Part shown: positions 40,133 to 49,502 of the stretch, in pieces
How positions within the stretch are numbered: the first letter of the stretch is position 1
How the letters are laid out: every line of letters starts with the position of its first letter
Source of the DNA: Mycobacterium sp. SVM_VP21
GTDB taxonomy: Bacteria > Actinomycetota > Actinomycetes > Mycobacteriales > Mycobacteriaceae
Assembly (NCBI GenBank): GCA_024758765.1
Contig: CP101406.1
Coordinates: forward strand, 4,402,001 to 4,466,000
DNA: 64,000 bases
Reading direction: 5' to 3'
Notes under the pieces: generated by a model
The model's database searches: none
Told to the model about the DNA's origin: nothing
What the model saw: the letters and a program-made list of their open reading frames with translations, nothing else
Position numbers and translations under genes: made by a program

Positions 40133-41016
40133 CCTGGTTGTCGCGTGATCGTCTGCCCCTCAACTCAGCAAACCCAGGAATCGCGCTCACCGGCGTAGGC
40201 CTGTCGTCGTTTTCGGAGTTCCTGCGGTTGCAGGCACCGGAGCTGCTGCCGACCGGCGCGGGTGCCGCGCAGTCCGGCGGGGCCGGTGAGCAACTGCCGC
40301 ACGGCACCACCATCGTCGCGTTGAAGTACCCCGGCGGGGTCCTGATCGCCGGTGACCGGCGCTCTACGCAGGGCAACATGATTGCCGGCCGCGACGTGCA
40401 GAAGGTGTACGTCACCGACGAGTACACCGCGACCGGCATCGCCGGCACCGCGGCGATCGCCGTCGAGTTCGCCCGGCTCTACGCGGTGGAGCTGGAGCAC
40501 TACGAGAAGCTCGAAGGTGTCCCGCTGACGTTCGCCGGCAAGGTCAATCGGCTGTCGACCATGGTGCGCGGCAACCTGGGCGCCGCCATGCAGGGCCTGG
40601 TGGCGTTGCCGTTGTTGGCCGGCTATGACATCGACGCCGACGACCCGCAGACCGCGGGGCGCATCGTGTCGTTCGACGCCGCCGGCGGCTGGAACGTCGA
40701 GAGCGAGGGCTATCAGGCGGTGGGCTCGGGCTCGCTGTTTGCCAAGTCGTCGATCAAGAAGCTCTACAACCAGATCAACGACGCCGACACCGCGTTGCGA
40801 GTCGCCATCGAGGCGCTCTATGACGCCGCCGACGACGACTCCGCCACCGGCGGCCCGGACCTGGTGCGGGGCATCTACCCGACCGCGGTCGCCATCGACG
40901 CCGACGGCGCTGTCGACATCGCCGAGGAACGGATCGCCGAACTGGCCCGTGTGGTGGTCGAGAGCCGAACTCGTGGCGGGGATTCGGCGCCGGAGACCAA
41001 GCGGGGTAAGAAATGA
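40129..41016 (+). CDS. prcB: 20S proteasome beta subunit
   Basis: Precursor of 295 aa. A 59-residue propeptide ends at HG, and T60 ([13 protein letters not shown]) becomes the N-terminal catalytic threonine; K92 lies in AGDRR-containing strands downstream as in the family. It assembles with PrcA into the 28-subunit core. The last 4 bp overlap prcA. Confidence 0.96.
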   Translation: MTWLSRDRLPLNSANPGIALTGVGLSSFSEFLRLQAPELLPTGAGAAQSGGAGEQLPHGTTIVALKYPGGVLIAGDRRSTQGNMIAGRDVQKVYVTDEYTATGIAGTAAIAVEFARLYAVELEHYEKLEGVPLTFAGKVNRLSTMVRGNLGAAMQGLVALPLLAGYDIDADDPQTAGRIVSFDAAGGWNVESEGYQAVGSGSLFAKSSIKKLYNQINDADTALRVAIEALYDAADDDSATGGPDLVRGIYPTAVAIDADGAVDIAEERIAELARVVVESRTRGGDSAPETKRGKK

Positions 41017-41759
41017 GCTTCCCGTACTTCATCTCGCCCGAGCAGGCGATGCGCGAGCGCAGCGAGCTCGCGCGCAAGGGCATCGCTCGCGGACGCAGCG
41101 TGGTGGCCCTGGCCTACGCCGACGGTGTGCTGTTCGTCGCCGAAAATCCTTCTCGCTCGCTGCAGAAGATCAGTGAACTCTACGACCGAGTGGGTTTTGC
41201 GGCGGCCGGCCGGATCAACGAGTTCGAGAACCTGCGCCGCGGCGGCATTCAGTTCGCCGACACCCGCGGCTACGCCTATGACCGCCGTGACGTCACCGCA
41301 CGCCAGTTGGCCAACGTCTACGCCCAGACTTTGGGCACCATCTTCACCGACCAGGCCAAGCCCTATGAGGTGGAGTTGTGTGTTGCCGGCGTCGCCTACC
41401 AGGGGCAGACCAAAGCGCCTGAGCTCTACAGGGTTACCTACGACGGCTCGATCACCGATGAGCCGCACTTCGTGGTGATGGGCGGCACCACCGAGCCGGT
41501 CACCAACGCGCTCAAGGAGTCCTACGCCGAGAACGCGGAGCTGGCCGACGCACTGCACATCGCGGTCAATGCGCTCAAACAGACCGACTCCGGCAACGGT
41601 GCCGAACCGCGCGAGCTGGGACCGGGCACCTTGGAGGTCGCCATTTTGGATGCCAACCGGCCCAAGCGTGCGTTTCGACGGATCAGCCGTGCCGCGCTGG
41701 AATCGCTTTTACCGCAAGCTGGCTCGTCGGGGGAGGCGTCAGACGAGGCTTCTGGCTAA
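41013..41759 (+). CDS. prcA: 20S proteasome alpha subunit
   Basis: Alpha subunit (248 aa), non-catalytic, with the gating N-terminus [16 protein letters not shown] and the H0-helix region [20 protein letters not shown]. It forms the outer rings that dock the Mpa GQYL tail. The C-terminus is acidic and variable. Its ATG overlaps the prcB stop. Confidence 0.96.
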   Translation: MSFPYFISPEQAMRERSELARKGIARGRSVVALAYADGVLFVAENPSRSLQKISELYDRVGFAAAGRINEFENLRRGGIQFADTRGYAYDRRDVTARQLANVYAQTLGTIFTDQAKPYEVELCVAGVAYQGQTKAPELYRVTYDGSITDEPHFVVMGGTTEPVTNALKESYAENAELADALHIAVNALKQTDSGNGAEPRELGPGTLEVAILDANRPKRAFRRISRAALESLLPQAGSSGEASDEASG

Positions 41760-41767
41760 GCCCGCCT

Positions 41768-42433
41768 ATGCCCAAGAAATACGGGGTCAAGGAAAAGGAC
41801 CTGGTTGTCAATCACATTGTCGACCTAGTACTTGCCGGAGAGCTGCGCACCGGCGACCGGATCAACCGCGATGCGATCGCGGGCGCTCTAGGGGTCAGTC
41901 GGCTTCCAGTTCAGCAGGGCATCGACCAACTCGAACAAACGGGGATGCTGGCCGGCGTTTATCACCGTGGCGTGTTTGTCAGCCGGTTCGATGAGGCCGT
42001 GGTTCGCGAACAGCACGAATTGCACGGGACATTGAATGCGATTCCCTCGATGCGAGCGGCGGTGAGCCCGACGCCGCGTGTTCTCGCCGAACTCGATGCG
42101 GCAGTGCGGGAACTGCGCGCCAACAAGGCGCCGGCCGGGTTCCACGACGCGGCCATCGAGTTTCGCCGGATCATCGTCGAGGAATACGCCGGCCCGCCAT
42201 TGCAGGCGGCGATCGGTGCTTCACGGGTGTTCATGCCGCGTGGGTTCTGGAAGAGCTATGCCAACGAGCACGAGGAGTTTCTGCCCAGCTTTGAGGCGGA
42301 AGCCGCAGCGATCCATCAGCGCGACCCGGAGGCCGCTCGGGTGGCCTGTATGGACCGGGCGGAGCTGCAGGCCGAGGTGGTACTCGCCGAGTTGACCAGG
42401 CGTGGCGTGCTGAACAGGTTAGGTTCTGGCTGA
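41768..42433 (+). CDS. GntR-family (FadR-type) regulator
   Basis: Regulator of 221 aa. The winged helix covers about residues 10-75 (GDRINRDAIAGALGVSRLPV then EQTGMLAGVYHRGVFV), followed by an all-helical FCD-like ligand domain. It starts 8 bp after prcA without a clear ribosome binding site. A gene of this kind does not sit beside prcA in M. tuberculosis (PPE36 is there), so this is the edge of the conserved proteasome block. Target unknown. Confidence 0.8.
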   Translation: MPKKYGVKEKDLVVNHIVDLVLAGELRTGDRINRDAIAGALGVSRLPVQQGIDQLEQTGMLAGVYHRGVFVSRFDEAVVREQHELHGTLNAIPSMRAAVSPTPRVLAELDAAVRELRANKAPAGFHDAAIEFRRIIVEEYAGPPLQAAIGASRVFMPRGFWKSYANEHEEFLPSFEAEAAAIHQRDPEAARVACMDRAELQAEVVLAELTRRGVLNRLGSG

Positions 42434-42452
42434 ACCCGGTACCGCGGGTCGC

Positions 42453-42683
42453 CTACCGATCGATCCGGAAACGCTTGACTCGCGCTCCCGCACCCGATGC
42501 CAGTTCGACACGGCTGCGCGACACGCCGAAATGCTCTGCCAGAACGCGGATGACGGCGGCGTTCGCTTTGCCGTCCACGGCCGGCTCGCGTACGTAGACG
42601 GTCAGTTGACCATCGTCGTCGGTCTCCACCAGGGGGCCTTTGCGGCTGCCCGGCTTGACTTTGACGACGACGGTTTCAGTCAT
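42453..42683 (-). CDS. DUF167 (YggU/UPF0235) family protein
   Basis: Small protein (76 aa) with the whole DUF167 pattern: VVKVKPGSRKG, then LTVYVREPAVDGKANAAVIR and LASGAGARVKRFRID. Function unknown across bacteria. It ends the minus-strand group with the thiolase-like gene, 10 bp apart. Confidence 0.82.
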   Translation of the reverse strand: MTETVVVKVKPGSRKGPLVETDDDGQLTVYVREPAVDGKANAAVIRVLAEHFGVSRSRVELASGAGARVKRFRIDR

Positions 42684-42693
42684 CGTGCCAGGG

Positions 42694-43893
42694 CTAGCGG
42701 GCGACGATCACCGACGAGCCGTGCCCGAACAGGCCCTGGTTGGCGGTGACGCCCACCGTGGCGCCCTCGACCTGCCGGCCGGTGGCCTGACCGCGCAGCT
42801 GCCAGGTCAGCTCGCACACCTGGGCAATGGCCTGCGCCGGGATCGCCTCGCCGAAGCAGGCCAGCCCGCCGGACGGGTTCACCGGCACCCGGCCACCGAT
42901 GGTGGTGGCGCCGCTGCGCAGCAGCTGCTCGCCCTCGCCCTTGGCGCACAGGCCCAGGTGCTCGTACCAGTCGATCTCCAGCGCGGTCGACAGGTCATAG
43001 ACCTCGGCCAGGCTGACGTCCTCGGGTCCGATCCCGGCCTCGGCGTAGGCGGCGTCCAGGATCTGGTCCTTGAACACCCGCTCCGGGGCCGCCACCACGG
43101 CGGTGGAATCGGTTGCGATGTCCGGCAATTCGGGCAGGTGCTGGGGGTAGCGGGGGGTCACGGTGGACACCGCGCGCACCGACGGCACACCCTCGAGCGA
43201 ACCCAGATGCTTGCGGGCGAATTCGGCGCTGGCCACGATCAGCGCAGCCGCGCCGTCGGAGGTGGCGCAGATGTCGAGCTGGCGCAGCGGGTCGGAGACC
43301 ACCGGGCTGGCCAGCACGTCGGCAACTGCGGATTCCTTGCGGTAGCGGGCATTCGGGTTGGACAGGCCGTGCCGGGAGTTCTTCACCTTCACGCTCGCGA
43401 AGTCCTCGGAGGTGGCGCCGTAGAGGTCCATCCGGCGGCGGGCCAGCAGCGCGAAGTAGACTGGGTTCATCGCCCCGATCAGGTGGAACCGCTGCCAGTC
43501 CGGGTCGTTCTTGCGCTCACCGCCGACCGGGGCGAACGCGCCCTTGGGGGTGGTGTCGGCGCCGATCACCAGCGCCACATCGCAGAACCCGGCCAGGATC
43601 TGGGCCCGGGCGCTCTGCAGCGCCTGCGAACCGGAGGCGCAGGCGGCATACGAGGACGACACCGGAACCCCGTTCCAGCCCAGCTTCTGGGCGAACGTCG
43701 AACCGGCGATGAAGCCCGGGTAGCCGTTGCGGATGGTGTCCGCGCCGGCGATGAACTGGATCTGCTGTGCGTTCAGGCCGGCGTCGGCCAGCGCGGCACG
43801 AGCGGCGACCACGCCGTACTCGGTGAAGTCGCGGCCCCACTTGCCCCACGGGTGCATGCCCGCACCCAGGATGTACAGCGGCTCAGTGCTCAT
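42694..43893 (-). CDS. Thiolase-superfamily lipid-transfer-type protein, Rv1627c-like
   Basis: SCP2-thiolase-like protein (399 aa). The nucleophile region is SSSYAACASGSQALQSA (cysteine at about residue 86), the late motif is VNPSGGLACFGEAIPA, and the C-terminal NQGLFGHGSS carries the HG catalytic element. It pairs with the DUF35 OB-fold/zinc-ribbon gene upstream, as such thiolases usually do. Position beside polA identifies it with Rv1627c rather than with the Ltp proteins of the cholesterol cluster, which it resembles in sequence. Probably acts in acyl-CoA side-chain degradation; substrate unknown. Confidence 0.83.
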   Translation of the reverse strand: MSTEPLYILGAGMHPWGKWGRDFTEYGVVAARAALADAGLNAQQIQFIAGADTIRNGYPGFIAGSTFAQKLGWNGVPVSSSYAACASGSQALQSARAQILAGFCDVALVIGADTTPKGAFAPVGGERKNDPDWQRFHLIGAMNPVYFALLARRRMDLYGATSEDFASVKVKNSRHGLSNPNARYRKESAVADVLASPVVSDPLRQLDICATSDGAAALIVASAEFARKHLGSLEGVPSVRAVSTVTPRYPQHLPELPDIATDSTAVVAAPERVFKDQILDAAYAEAGIGPEDVSLAEVYDLSTALEIDWYEHLGLCAKGEGEQLLRSGATTIGGRVPVNPSGGLACFGEAIPAQAIAQVCELTWQLRGQATGRQVEGATVGVTANQGLFGHGSSVIVAR

Positions 43894-43900
43894 GACCGCG

Positions 43901-43944
43901 ACTCCTCCTCATCGCTCCGCAAGCTCTGCTCTGCATCGTCGCCG
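43901..43944 (-). repeat. Dispersed GATGCAGAGC...GCGATGA repeat (copy 2)
   Basis: On the minus strand: GACGATGCAGAGC, a variable middle, then GGAGCGATGAGGAGGAGT, ending 8 bp before the thiolase-like ATG and supplying its ribosome binding site. It occupies almost the whole gap after the DUF35 gene. Confidence 0.65.
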
Positions 43945-43951
43945 CGGGGGC

Positions 43952-44395
43952 TCATGCGTCCACCTTCTTCCACGCGTAGACGGTGCGCGTCACGCCGTCA
44001 TCGTCGGTGTAGAGCGGCATGGTGGTCAGCTCCATCTCCATGCCGACCGTCAAGTCCGCGGCCAGAGTGCCCTCGACGACCTTGCCCAGCACGATCAGGC
44101 CCTCGTCGGCCAGCTCCACCGCGGCGATCGCGAACGGCTCGAACGGGTCGCTCGGCGGGTAGGGGGACGGCGGGAGGTACCGGTTCTCGGTGTAGCTCCA
44201 GACCTTGCCGCGCCGCGACAGCGCGACCGGCTCCAACACATCGCCGTCGCAGGCCGGGTTGGGGCAGTTGTTCTCACGCGGCGGGAACACATAGGTGCCG
44301 CACTGCGGGCACTTGGCGCCGATCAGGTGGGGGAGGCCGGCGTCGTCGGTGGCAAACCACCCGTCGATCGCGGGCTGCGAGGCTACATCTGGCAC
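43952..44395 (-). CDS. DUF35 OB-fold/zinc-ribbon protein, Rv1628c-like
   Basis: Protein of 147 aa: N-terminal zinc ribbon (CPQCGTYVFPP, then NNCPNPAC) and an OB-fold domain (VWSYTENRYLPP, FEPFAIAAVELADEGLIVLG). DUF35 proteins form complexes with thiolases of the adjacent type and are needed for their activity. GTG at 44395 follows TACGCT by 6 nt, a leaderless start; the long upstream extension of the reading frame is not used. Confidence 0.83.
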   Translation of the reverse strand: MPDVASQPAIDGWFATDDAGLPHLIGAKCPQCGTYVFPPRENNCPNPACDGDVLEPVALSRRGKVWSYTENRYLPPSPYPPSDPFEPFAIAAVELADEGLIVLGKVVEGTLAADLTVGMEMELTTMPLYTDDDGVTRTVYAWKKVDA

Positions 44396-44401
44396 TCGGT
44401 C

Positions 44402-44407
44402 AGCGTA
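44402..44407 (-). promoter_or_regulatory. -10 box of a leaderless transcript (DUF35 gene)
   Basis: TACGCT on the minus strand, 6 nt before GTG at 44395. Confidence 0.5.
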
Positions 44408-44444
44408 CCCAACTGGCACGGCGAAACTGAAACGTGTTCTAAGT

Positions 44445-45593
44445 TCAGACCTGCGCCCGGTCGGCACTGGTGTCGCGCCGGTAGGTGGCGGCGACGCGGG
44501 CCAGGTGGTCCGGCCGCAGGATGGCGCCGCTGCGGTGCATCGCCCGGTTGGCGGCCACCACCGCCGCGGTCGCGTCCCGGCGGTGCTCCTCATAGACCCG
44601 CAGGCCCGTGTCCGGATGCGCTGCCAGGCTGTCTGCCAGGGCACGGGCGTCCAAGATGGCCTGCGATCCGCCGTTGGCGCCCACCGGATACATCGGGTGG
44701 GCCGCGTCGCCCAGCAGCGTCACCCGTCCCCGGCCCCACCACGGCAGCGGATCGCGATCGACCATCGGGTACTCCAGCGGGTCGGCGGTGCGCCCCACCA
44801 GGTCGGTGACATCGAGCCAATCCACATCCCAGCCGTCCAGGTAGCCCAACACCTGCCCGGCATCGCACCGCTGGTTCCAGCGCGCGGTGCCCGGCAGCGG
44901 CCCGGGCGGGGCTTCGGGGACCAACAACACCCAATTGATCAGGCCGCCGCCGATCCGATAGATCACCAACTCGGTGCCGTCCTCGGCCTTGACGATCGCC
45001 ATGGTCTGCCCGTCCAGATACGGCTCTCCCGGAGCTGCGCCGCGCCACATCCGCACCCCGGACCACCGCAGGTCGTCGCCGCCGGAGTGCAACTGCGCGC
45101 GCACCGCCGAATGAATCCCGTCGGCGCCCACCAAGAAAGCGCCCGGGAGTTCGTCGTCACCCAGCTGCACCCGCACCGCGTCGCCGTCGTCGACGAACCC
45201 GGTGACCCGCGATCCGGTCCGTACCGTGCCCGCCCCCAACCGCTCTCGCACCGCATCGAGCAACAGCAAGTGCAGTTCCCCGCGGTGCACCGAATACTGC
45301 GGGAATTCATAGCCGCCTTCGATTCCCCGCGGTTCACGGAACAGCTCCCGGCCGCGGGTATCGAAGTAGGCCAACGATGTTGGGGCGACCGCCAGCTCAG
45401 ACAACCGCTCGCCCAACCCCAGGGCGGACAACTCTCGGACCGCGTGCGGCAGCAGATTGATGCCGACACCCAGCGGGCGCAGCTCCCGAGCACCTTCGAC
45501 GACGGTGGCACCGATCCCGCGCGCGTGCAGGGTCAGTGCGGTGGTCAATCCGCCGATACCGGCGCCGGCGATCACAACGTCTGTCTCAGTCAT
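44445..45593 (-). CDS. FAD-dependent monooxygenase (PHBH/salicylate hydroxylase-like)
   Basis: Class A flavoprotein monooxygenase (382 aa): FAD motif VVIAGAGIGGLTTALTL at the N-terminus, the NAD(P)H/FAD motif FLVGADGIHSAVR and the GD motif RVTLLGDAAHPMYPVGANGG. It should hydroxylate an aromatic acid using NAD(P)H and oxygen. It is divergent from a LysR gene across a 71-bp AT-rich region, the classical layout for LysR-controlled aromatic catabolism. The pair is missing between Rv1628c and polA in M. tuberculosis. Confidence 0.85.
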   Translation of the reverse strand: MTETDVVIAGAGIGGLTTALTLHARGIGATVVEGARELRPLGVGINLLPHAVRELSALGLGERLSELAVAPTSLAYFDTRGRELFREPRGIEGGYEFPQYSVHRGELHLLLLDAVRERLGAGTVRTGSRVTGFVDDGDAVRVQLGDDELPGAFLVGADGIHSAVRAQLHSGGDDLRWSGVRMWRGAAPGEPYLDGQTMAIVKAEDGTELVIYRIGGGLINWVLLVPEAPPGPLPGTARWNQRCDAGQVLGYLDGWDVDWLDVTDLVGRTADPLEYPMVDRDPLPWWGRGRVTLLGDAAHPMYPVGANGGSQAILDARALADSLAAHPDTGLRVYEEHRRDATAAVVAANRAMHRSGAILRPDHLARVAATYRRDTSADRAQV

Positions 45594-45617
45594 GAAATCC
45601 AGCGTCGCCGCCCGATA

Positions 45618-45656
45618 ACTATAAGTCCAATATCTTATTAGTCCGGAAACTATAAT
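45618..45656. promoter_or_regulatory. Divergent LysR/monooxygenase control region
   Basis: AT-rich stretch in a GC-rich genome. ACTATAAG (45618-45625) and CTTATTAGT (45634-45642) form an imperfect inverted repeat, and ACTATAA recurs near 45650, fitting LysR half-sites. TATAAT (45651-45656) is a consensus -10 eight bases before the lysR ATG; TATAGT on the other strand (45618-45623) is the likely -10 of the monooxygenase gene. Confidence 0.6.
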
Positions 45657-45664
45657 CAAAAATT

Positions 45665-46561
45665 ATGGAATTGCGGCAGCTCGAATACTTCGTCGCGGTG
45701 GTGGAGGAAGCCAACTTCACCCGCGCCGCACAACGGGTCCACGTGGCGCAACCGGCGGTCAGCGCCCAGATCGGCCGGTTGGAGCGCGAACTCGGCCAGC
45801 GGCTGCTGGACCGCTCCCGCCGGGAGGTTCGCCCGACGGCGGCCGGTGTGGCGGTGCTGCCGTATGCCAAAGCGGCACTCGCGGCGGTCGATGACGTGCG
45901 GCTGGCCGTCGACGAGCTCAGCCGGCTGGTCCGCGGCACGGTCGCGATCGGCACCGTCACCGCCCACCCCGTCGACGTACCCGGGCTGCTCGCCGACTTC
46001 CACGCCGAGTATCCGAACGTCGAAATCACCCTCAGCACAGCCAATTCCGACGAGCTGATCGAGGCGGTTCGCGGCGGGGACCTGGACCTGGCGATCGTCT
46101 CGGTCGGTCCCGCCGAGCAGCCCCCCGGGCTGGACATCGAGGTGGTCACCGATGAGCCCGTCGACGCGGCGGTAGGCCTCTCCGACGAGCTGGCCGGTGC
46201 TGCCACGGTCAGCCTTGCGCAATTGACCCAGCGACAGCGGCCGCTGATCACCCTGCCCGTCGGCACCGGCATCCGCAGCCAGCTCGATCGAGCCTGCGCC
46301 GGGATCGGCGTCTCGCCGCGGATCGCGTTCGAGGCCAGCACCCCGCAGGCGTTGGCGGAGCTCGCCGAGCGTGGACTCGGGGTCGCGATCCTGCCGCGCT
46401 CGATGGCGCGCAACCGCCCGGGCCTGCACGCACTGCGCCTGACGCCGGAGCTGCGGGGCCGGCTGGTGTTGGCCTGGCGTGCGTCGGGGCCGCGCAGCCC
46501 GGCCGCCCGGGTACTCGTCGACAGGGCGCGGCGGTTCCTGCGTGTCGGGACGGGTGCCTAG
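45665..46561 (+). CDS. LysR-family transcriptional regulator
   Basis: LysR regulator (298 aa). The winged HTH is at residues 1-60 (MELRQLEYFVAVVEEANFTR, AAQRVHVAQPAVSAQIGRLE), then a periplasmic-binding-protein-like effector domain. It has a leaderless start behind a perfect TATAAT box. Divergent from the flavin monooxygenase, which it probably activates in response to the substrate or a metabolite. Its stop codon overlaps the predicted polA -10 box. Confidence 0.87.
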   Translation: MELRQLEYFVAVVEEANFTRAAQRVHVAQPAVSAQIGRLERELGQRLLDRSRREVRPTAAGVAVLPYAKAALAAVDDVRLAVDELSRLVRGTVAIGTVTAHPVDVPGLLADFHAEYPNVEITLSTANSDELIEAVRGGDLDLAIVSVGPAEQPPGLDIEVVTDEPVDAAVGLSDELAGAATVSLAQLTQRQRPLITLPVGTGIRSQLDRACAGIGVSPRIAFEASTPQALAELAERGLGVAILPRSMARNRPGLHALRLTPELRGRLVLAWRASGPRSPAARVLVDRARRFLRVGTGA

Positions 46562-46564
46562 AGT
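46559..46564 (+). promoter_or_regulatory. -10 box of a leaderless transcript (polA)
   Basis: TAGAGT, which includes the stop codon of the LysR gene, lies 7 nt before the polA GTG at 46572. Confidence 0.5.
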
Positions 46565-46571
46565 TGGGGCC

Positions 46572-49268
46572 GTGACCCAGACCAAACCGACGCTGCTGCT
46601 ACTGGACGGAAACTCGCTGGCGTACCGGGCCTTCTACGCGTTGCCCGCCGAGAACTTCAAGACCCGCAGCGGCCTGACCACCAACGCCGTCTACGGGTTC
46701 ACCGCAATGCTGATCAACCTGCTCCGCGACGAGGCCCCGACCCACGTCGCCGCCGCGTTCGACGTGTCGCGGCAGACGTTCCGCTCGGAGCGTTTCCCGG
46801 AGTACAAGGCCACCCGCTCATCGACCCCCGATGAGTTCCGCGGCCAGATCGACATCACCAAGGAAGTGCTGGTCGCGCTGGGCATCACCACGTTGTCGGA
46901 GCCCGGTTTTGAGGCCGACGATCTGATCGCCACGCTGGCTACCCAGGCCGACGCCGAGGGCTATCGGGTGCTGGTGGTCACCGGCGACCGCGACGCCCTG
47001 CAGCTGGTCAACGAGAACGTGACTGTGCTCTACCCCCGCAAGGGCGTCAGCGACCTGACCCGGTTCACCCCGGACGCGGTCGTCGAGAAGTACGGCCTGA
47101 CCCCGGCGCAGTACCCGGACTTCGCGGCGCTGCGCGGCGACCCCAGCGACAACCTGCCCGGCATTCCCGGGGTGGGGGAGAAGACCGCGTCGAAGTGGAT
47201 CACCGAATACGGCTCCCTGCAGGGGCTGGTGGACCAGGTGGACACCGTCAAGGGCAAGGTCGGAGATGCGTTGCGCGCCAACCTGTCCACCGTGATCCTC
47301 AACCGCGAGCTGACTGACCTGGTGCGCAACGTGCCGCTGGCCCAGACGCCGGACACCCTGCGGCTGGTGCCGTGGGACCGTGAGCAGATCCATCAGCTCT
47401 TCGACGACCTCGAGTTCCGGGTGCTACGCGACCGGCTGTTCGACACGCTCTCCACCGCCGGCGGCGCCGTGCCCGAAGCCGAGGAGGGCTTCGAGGTGCG
47501 CGGCGGCGCGCTGGAGCCGGGCACAGTGGCGACGTGGCTGGCCGAACACGCCGCCGACGGACGCCGCACCGGGCTGGCCGTGATCGGCACGCATCGCAGC
47601 TTCGACAGCGACGCCACCGCGCTGGCCCTGGCGTCGGCGGACGGTGAAGGCGGCTACCTCGACACCGCGGCCCTGACCGCCGACGATGACGCCGCGCTGG
47701 GCACCTGGCTGGCCGACCCGACCAAGCCCAAGGCCCTGCACGAGGCCAAACTGGCCATCCACGACCTGGCCGGGCGCGGCTGGACCCTGGACGGCGTCAC
47801 CTGCGACACCGCCCTGGCCGCCTACCTGGTGCGGCCCGGCCAGCGCAGCTTCAGCCTCGACGACCTCTCGGTACGCTACCTGCGCCGGGAGTTGCGTGCC
47901 GAATCCGATGAACAACAACAGCTTTCGCTGCTGGATGACACCGAGGGCATCGACGATCAGGCCGTGCAGACCGCGATCCTGCGGGCCCGGGCCGTTACCG
48001 ACCTGGCCGACGCGCTGGATCTCGAACTGGCCCGCATCGACTCGTCCAGACTGCTTGTCGACATCGAGCTGCCGTTGCAGCGGGTGCTGGCGGAGCTGGA
48101 GACCGCCGGAATCGGCGTCGATCTCGACCACCTGAGCCAGCTGCAGAGCCGGTTCGGCGACCAGATCCGCGACGCCGCCGAGGCGGCCTACGCGGTGATC
48201 GGCAAGCAGATCAACCTCGGCTCACCCAAGCAGCTGCAGGTGGTGCTCTTCGACGAATTGGGCATGCCCAAGACCAAGAAGACCAAGACCGGCTACACCA
48301 CCGACGCCGATGCCCTGCAGTCCCTGTTCGACAAGACCGGCCATCCGTTCCTGGAGCACCTGCTGACCCACCGCGACGTCACCCGGCTGAAGGTGACCGT
48401 CGACGGATTGCTGAAATCGGTTGCCTCCGATGGCCGGATCCACACCACGCTGAACCAGACGATTGCGGCCACCGGCCGGCTGTCGTCCACTGACCCAAAC
48501 CTGCAGAACATCCCGATTCGCACCGACGCCGGTCGCCAGATCCGCGACGGCTTCGTGGTCGGCGAGGGTTACCCCGAGCTGATGACGGTCGACTACAGCC
48601 AGATCGAGATGCGCATCATGGCGCACCTGTCGGCAGATGAGGGCCTGATCGAGGCGTTCAACACCGGCGAAGACCTGCACTCGTTCGTCGGGTCACGGGC
48701 GTTCTCGGTGCCCATCGACGAGGTGACCCCGGACATGCGCCGCCGTGTCAAGGCGATGTCCTACGGCCTGGCCTACGGGCTGAGCGCCTACGGGCTGGCC
48801 TCCCAGCTCAAGATCTCCACCGAAGAGGCCAAAGAGCAGATGGACGCCTACTTCGACCGGTTCGGCCGGGTGCGCGAGTACCTGCACGAGGTGGTCGAGC
48901 AGGCCCGCAAGGACGGCTACACCTCCACTGTGCTGGGCCGGCGGCGCTACCTGCCGGAGCTGGACAGCAGCAACCGCCAAGTCCGCGAATCCGCCGAACG
49001 GGCCGCGCTCAACGCCCCGATCCAGGGCAGCGCGGCCGACATCATCAAGGTCGCGATGATCAACGTCGACCAAGCCCTCAAGGCCTCCGGTTTGCAGTCG
49101 CGGATGCTGTTGCAGGTGCACGACGAGCTGTTGTTCGAGGTGGCCGACGGGGAACGCGAGCCGTTGGAGGCGCTGGTGCGCGACAAGATGGGCAGCGCCT
49201 ATCCGCTGAGCGTGCCGCTGGAGGTCGCGGTGGGCTACGGGCGCAGTTGGGACGCCGCCGCGCACTAG
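46572..49268 (+). CDS. polA: DNA polymerase I
   Basis: Pol I (898 aa): 5' nuclease domain (residues 1-300; LLLLDGNSLAYRAFYALP, PGIPGVGEKTASKW), a degenerate 3'-5' exonuclease domain (310-500) lacking the DxE exonuclease motif, so probably without proofreading as in other mycobacteria, and a polymerase domain with motif A DYSQIEMR (D674), motif B RRRVKAMSYGLAYG and motif C VHDELL (H850, D851). GTG at 46572 fits the leaderless promoter. Functions in Okazaki processing and repair. Confidence 0.95.
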   Translation: MTQTKPTLLLLDGNSLAYRAFYALPAENFKTRSGLTTNAVYGFTAMLINLLRDEAPTHVAAAFDVSRQTFRSERFPEYKATRSSTPDEFRGQIDITKEVLVALGITTLSEPGFEADDLIATLATQADAEGYRVLVVTGDRDALQLVNENVTVLYPRKGVSDLTRFTPDAVVEKYGLTPAQYPDFAALRGDPSDNLPGIPGVGEKTASKWITEYGSLQGLVDQVDTVKGKVGDALRANLSTVILNRELTDLVRNVPLAQTPDTLRLVPWDREQIHQLFDDLEFRVLRDRLFDTLSTAGGAVPEAEEGFEVRGGALEPGTVATWLAEHAADGRRTGLAVIGTHRSFDSDATALALASADGEGGYLDTAALTADDDAALGTWLADPTKPKALHEAKLAIHDLAGRGWTLDGVTCDTALAAYLVRPGQRSFSLDDLSVRYLRRELRAESDEQQQLSLLDDTEGIDDQAVQTAILRARAVTDLADALDLELARIDSSRLLVDIELPLQRVLAELETAGIGVDLDHLSQLQSRFGDQIRDAAEAAYAVIGKQINLGSPKQLQVVLFDELGMPKTKKTKTGYTTDADALQSLFDKTGHPFLEHLLTHRDVTRLKVTVDGLLKSVASDGRIHTTLNQTIAATGRLSSTDPNLQNIPIRTDAGRQIRDGFVVGEGYPELMTVDYSQIEMRIMAHLSADEGLIEAFNTGEDLHSFVGSRAFSVPIDEVTPDMRRRVKAMSYGLAYGLSAYGLASQLKISTEEAKEQMDAYFDRFGRVREYLHEVVEQARKDGYTSTVLGRRRYLPELDSSNRQVRESAERAALNAPIQGSAADIIKVAMINVDQALKASGLQSRMLLQVHDELLFEVADGEREPLEALVRDKMGSAYPLSVPLEVAVGYGRSWDAAAH

Positions 49269-49411
49269 CGGTCGCCGCTTCGGTGGTGGCCACTGTCGTC
49301 CCCGCCGCCCCGCCGGGCGGCCTCGGCACCGGTCATCTCCCGGGCCAGTACCGCCAGCACCAGCCGGGTTTTCTCCTCCGCAGGGACCTTCGTTCGTCGT
49401 GATCGGACCAT
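49265..49411 (-). pseudogene. Truncated transposase N-terminus (HTH), remnant of an insertion sequence
   Basis: An ATG at 49411, after GAGGAGGAGG, encodes 48 aa beginning RSRRTKVPAEEKTRLVLAVL and then AREMTGAEAARR. This matches the N-terminal helix-turn-helix of IS3-like transposases, which normally continue with a GVS recognition helix. Here the match breaks after EAARR into Gly/His/Asp-rich sequence, and the TAG stop is formed by the complement of the polA stop region (CTAG). A short remnant of a transposase is the best reading; a functional small HTH protein is unlikely. Confidence 0.55.
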
Positions 49412-49489
49412 GACCCACTCAACCTCCTCCTCACGGCCGCGTTGTGAATAACGCGACCCTGTCAGAAAGTTTGAGTCAGTGGAGCACGC

Positions 49490-49495
49490 TATAAT
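49490..49495 (+). promoter_or_regulatory. -10 box of a leaderless transcript (13E12-family gene)
   Basis: Consensus TATAAT, 7 nt before ATG at 49503. Confidence 0.6.
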
Positions 49496-49502
49496 CGAAC
49501 GT

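Noticed and set aside
42694..43893. Identification of the thiolase as Ltp3 of the cholesterol cluster
   Set aside because: Sequence is similar, but gene order next to the DUF35 gene and polA matches Rv1627c; no cholesterol genes are nearby.
42640..44430. A 596-codon plus-strand frame over the thiolase and DUF35 genes
   Set aside because: Antisense shadow of two well-recognised minus-strand genes; composition is Arg/Gly/His-rich without motifs.
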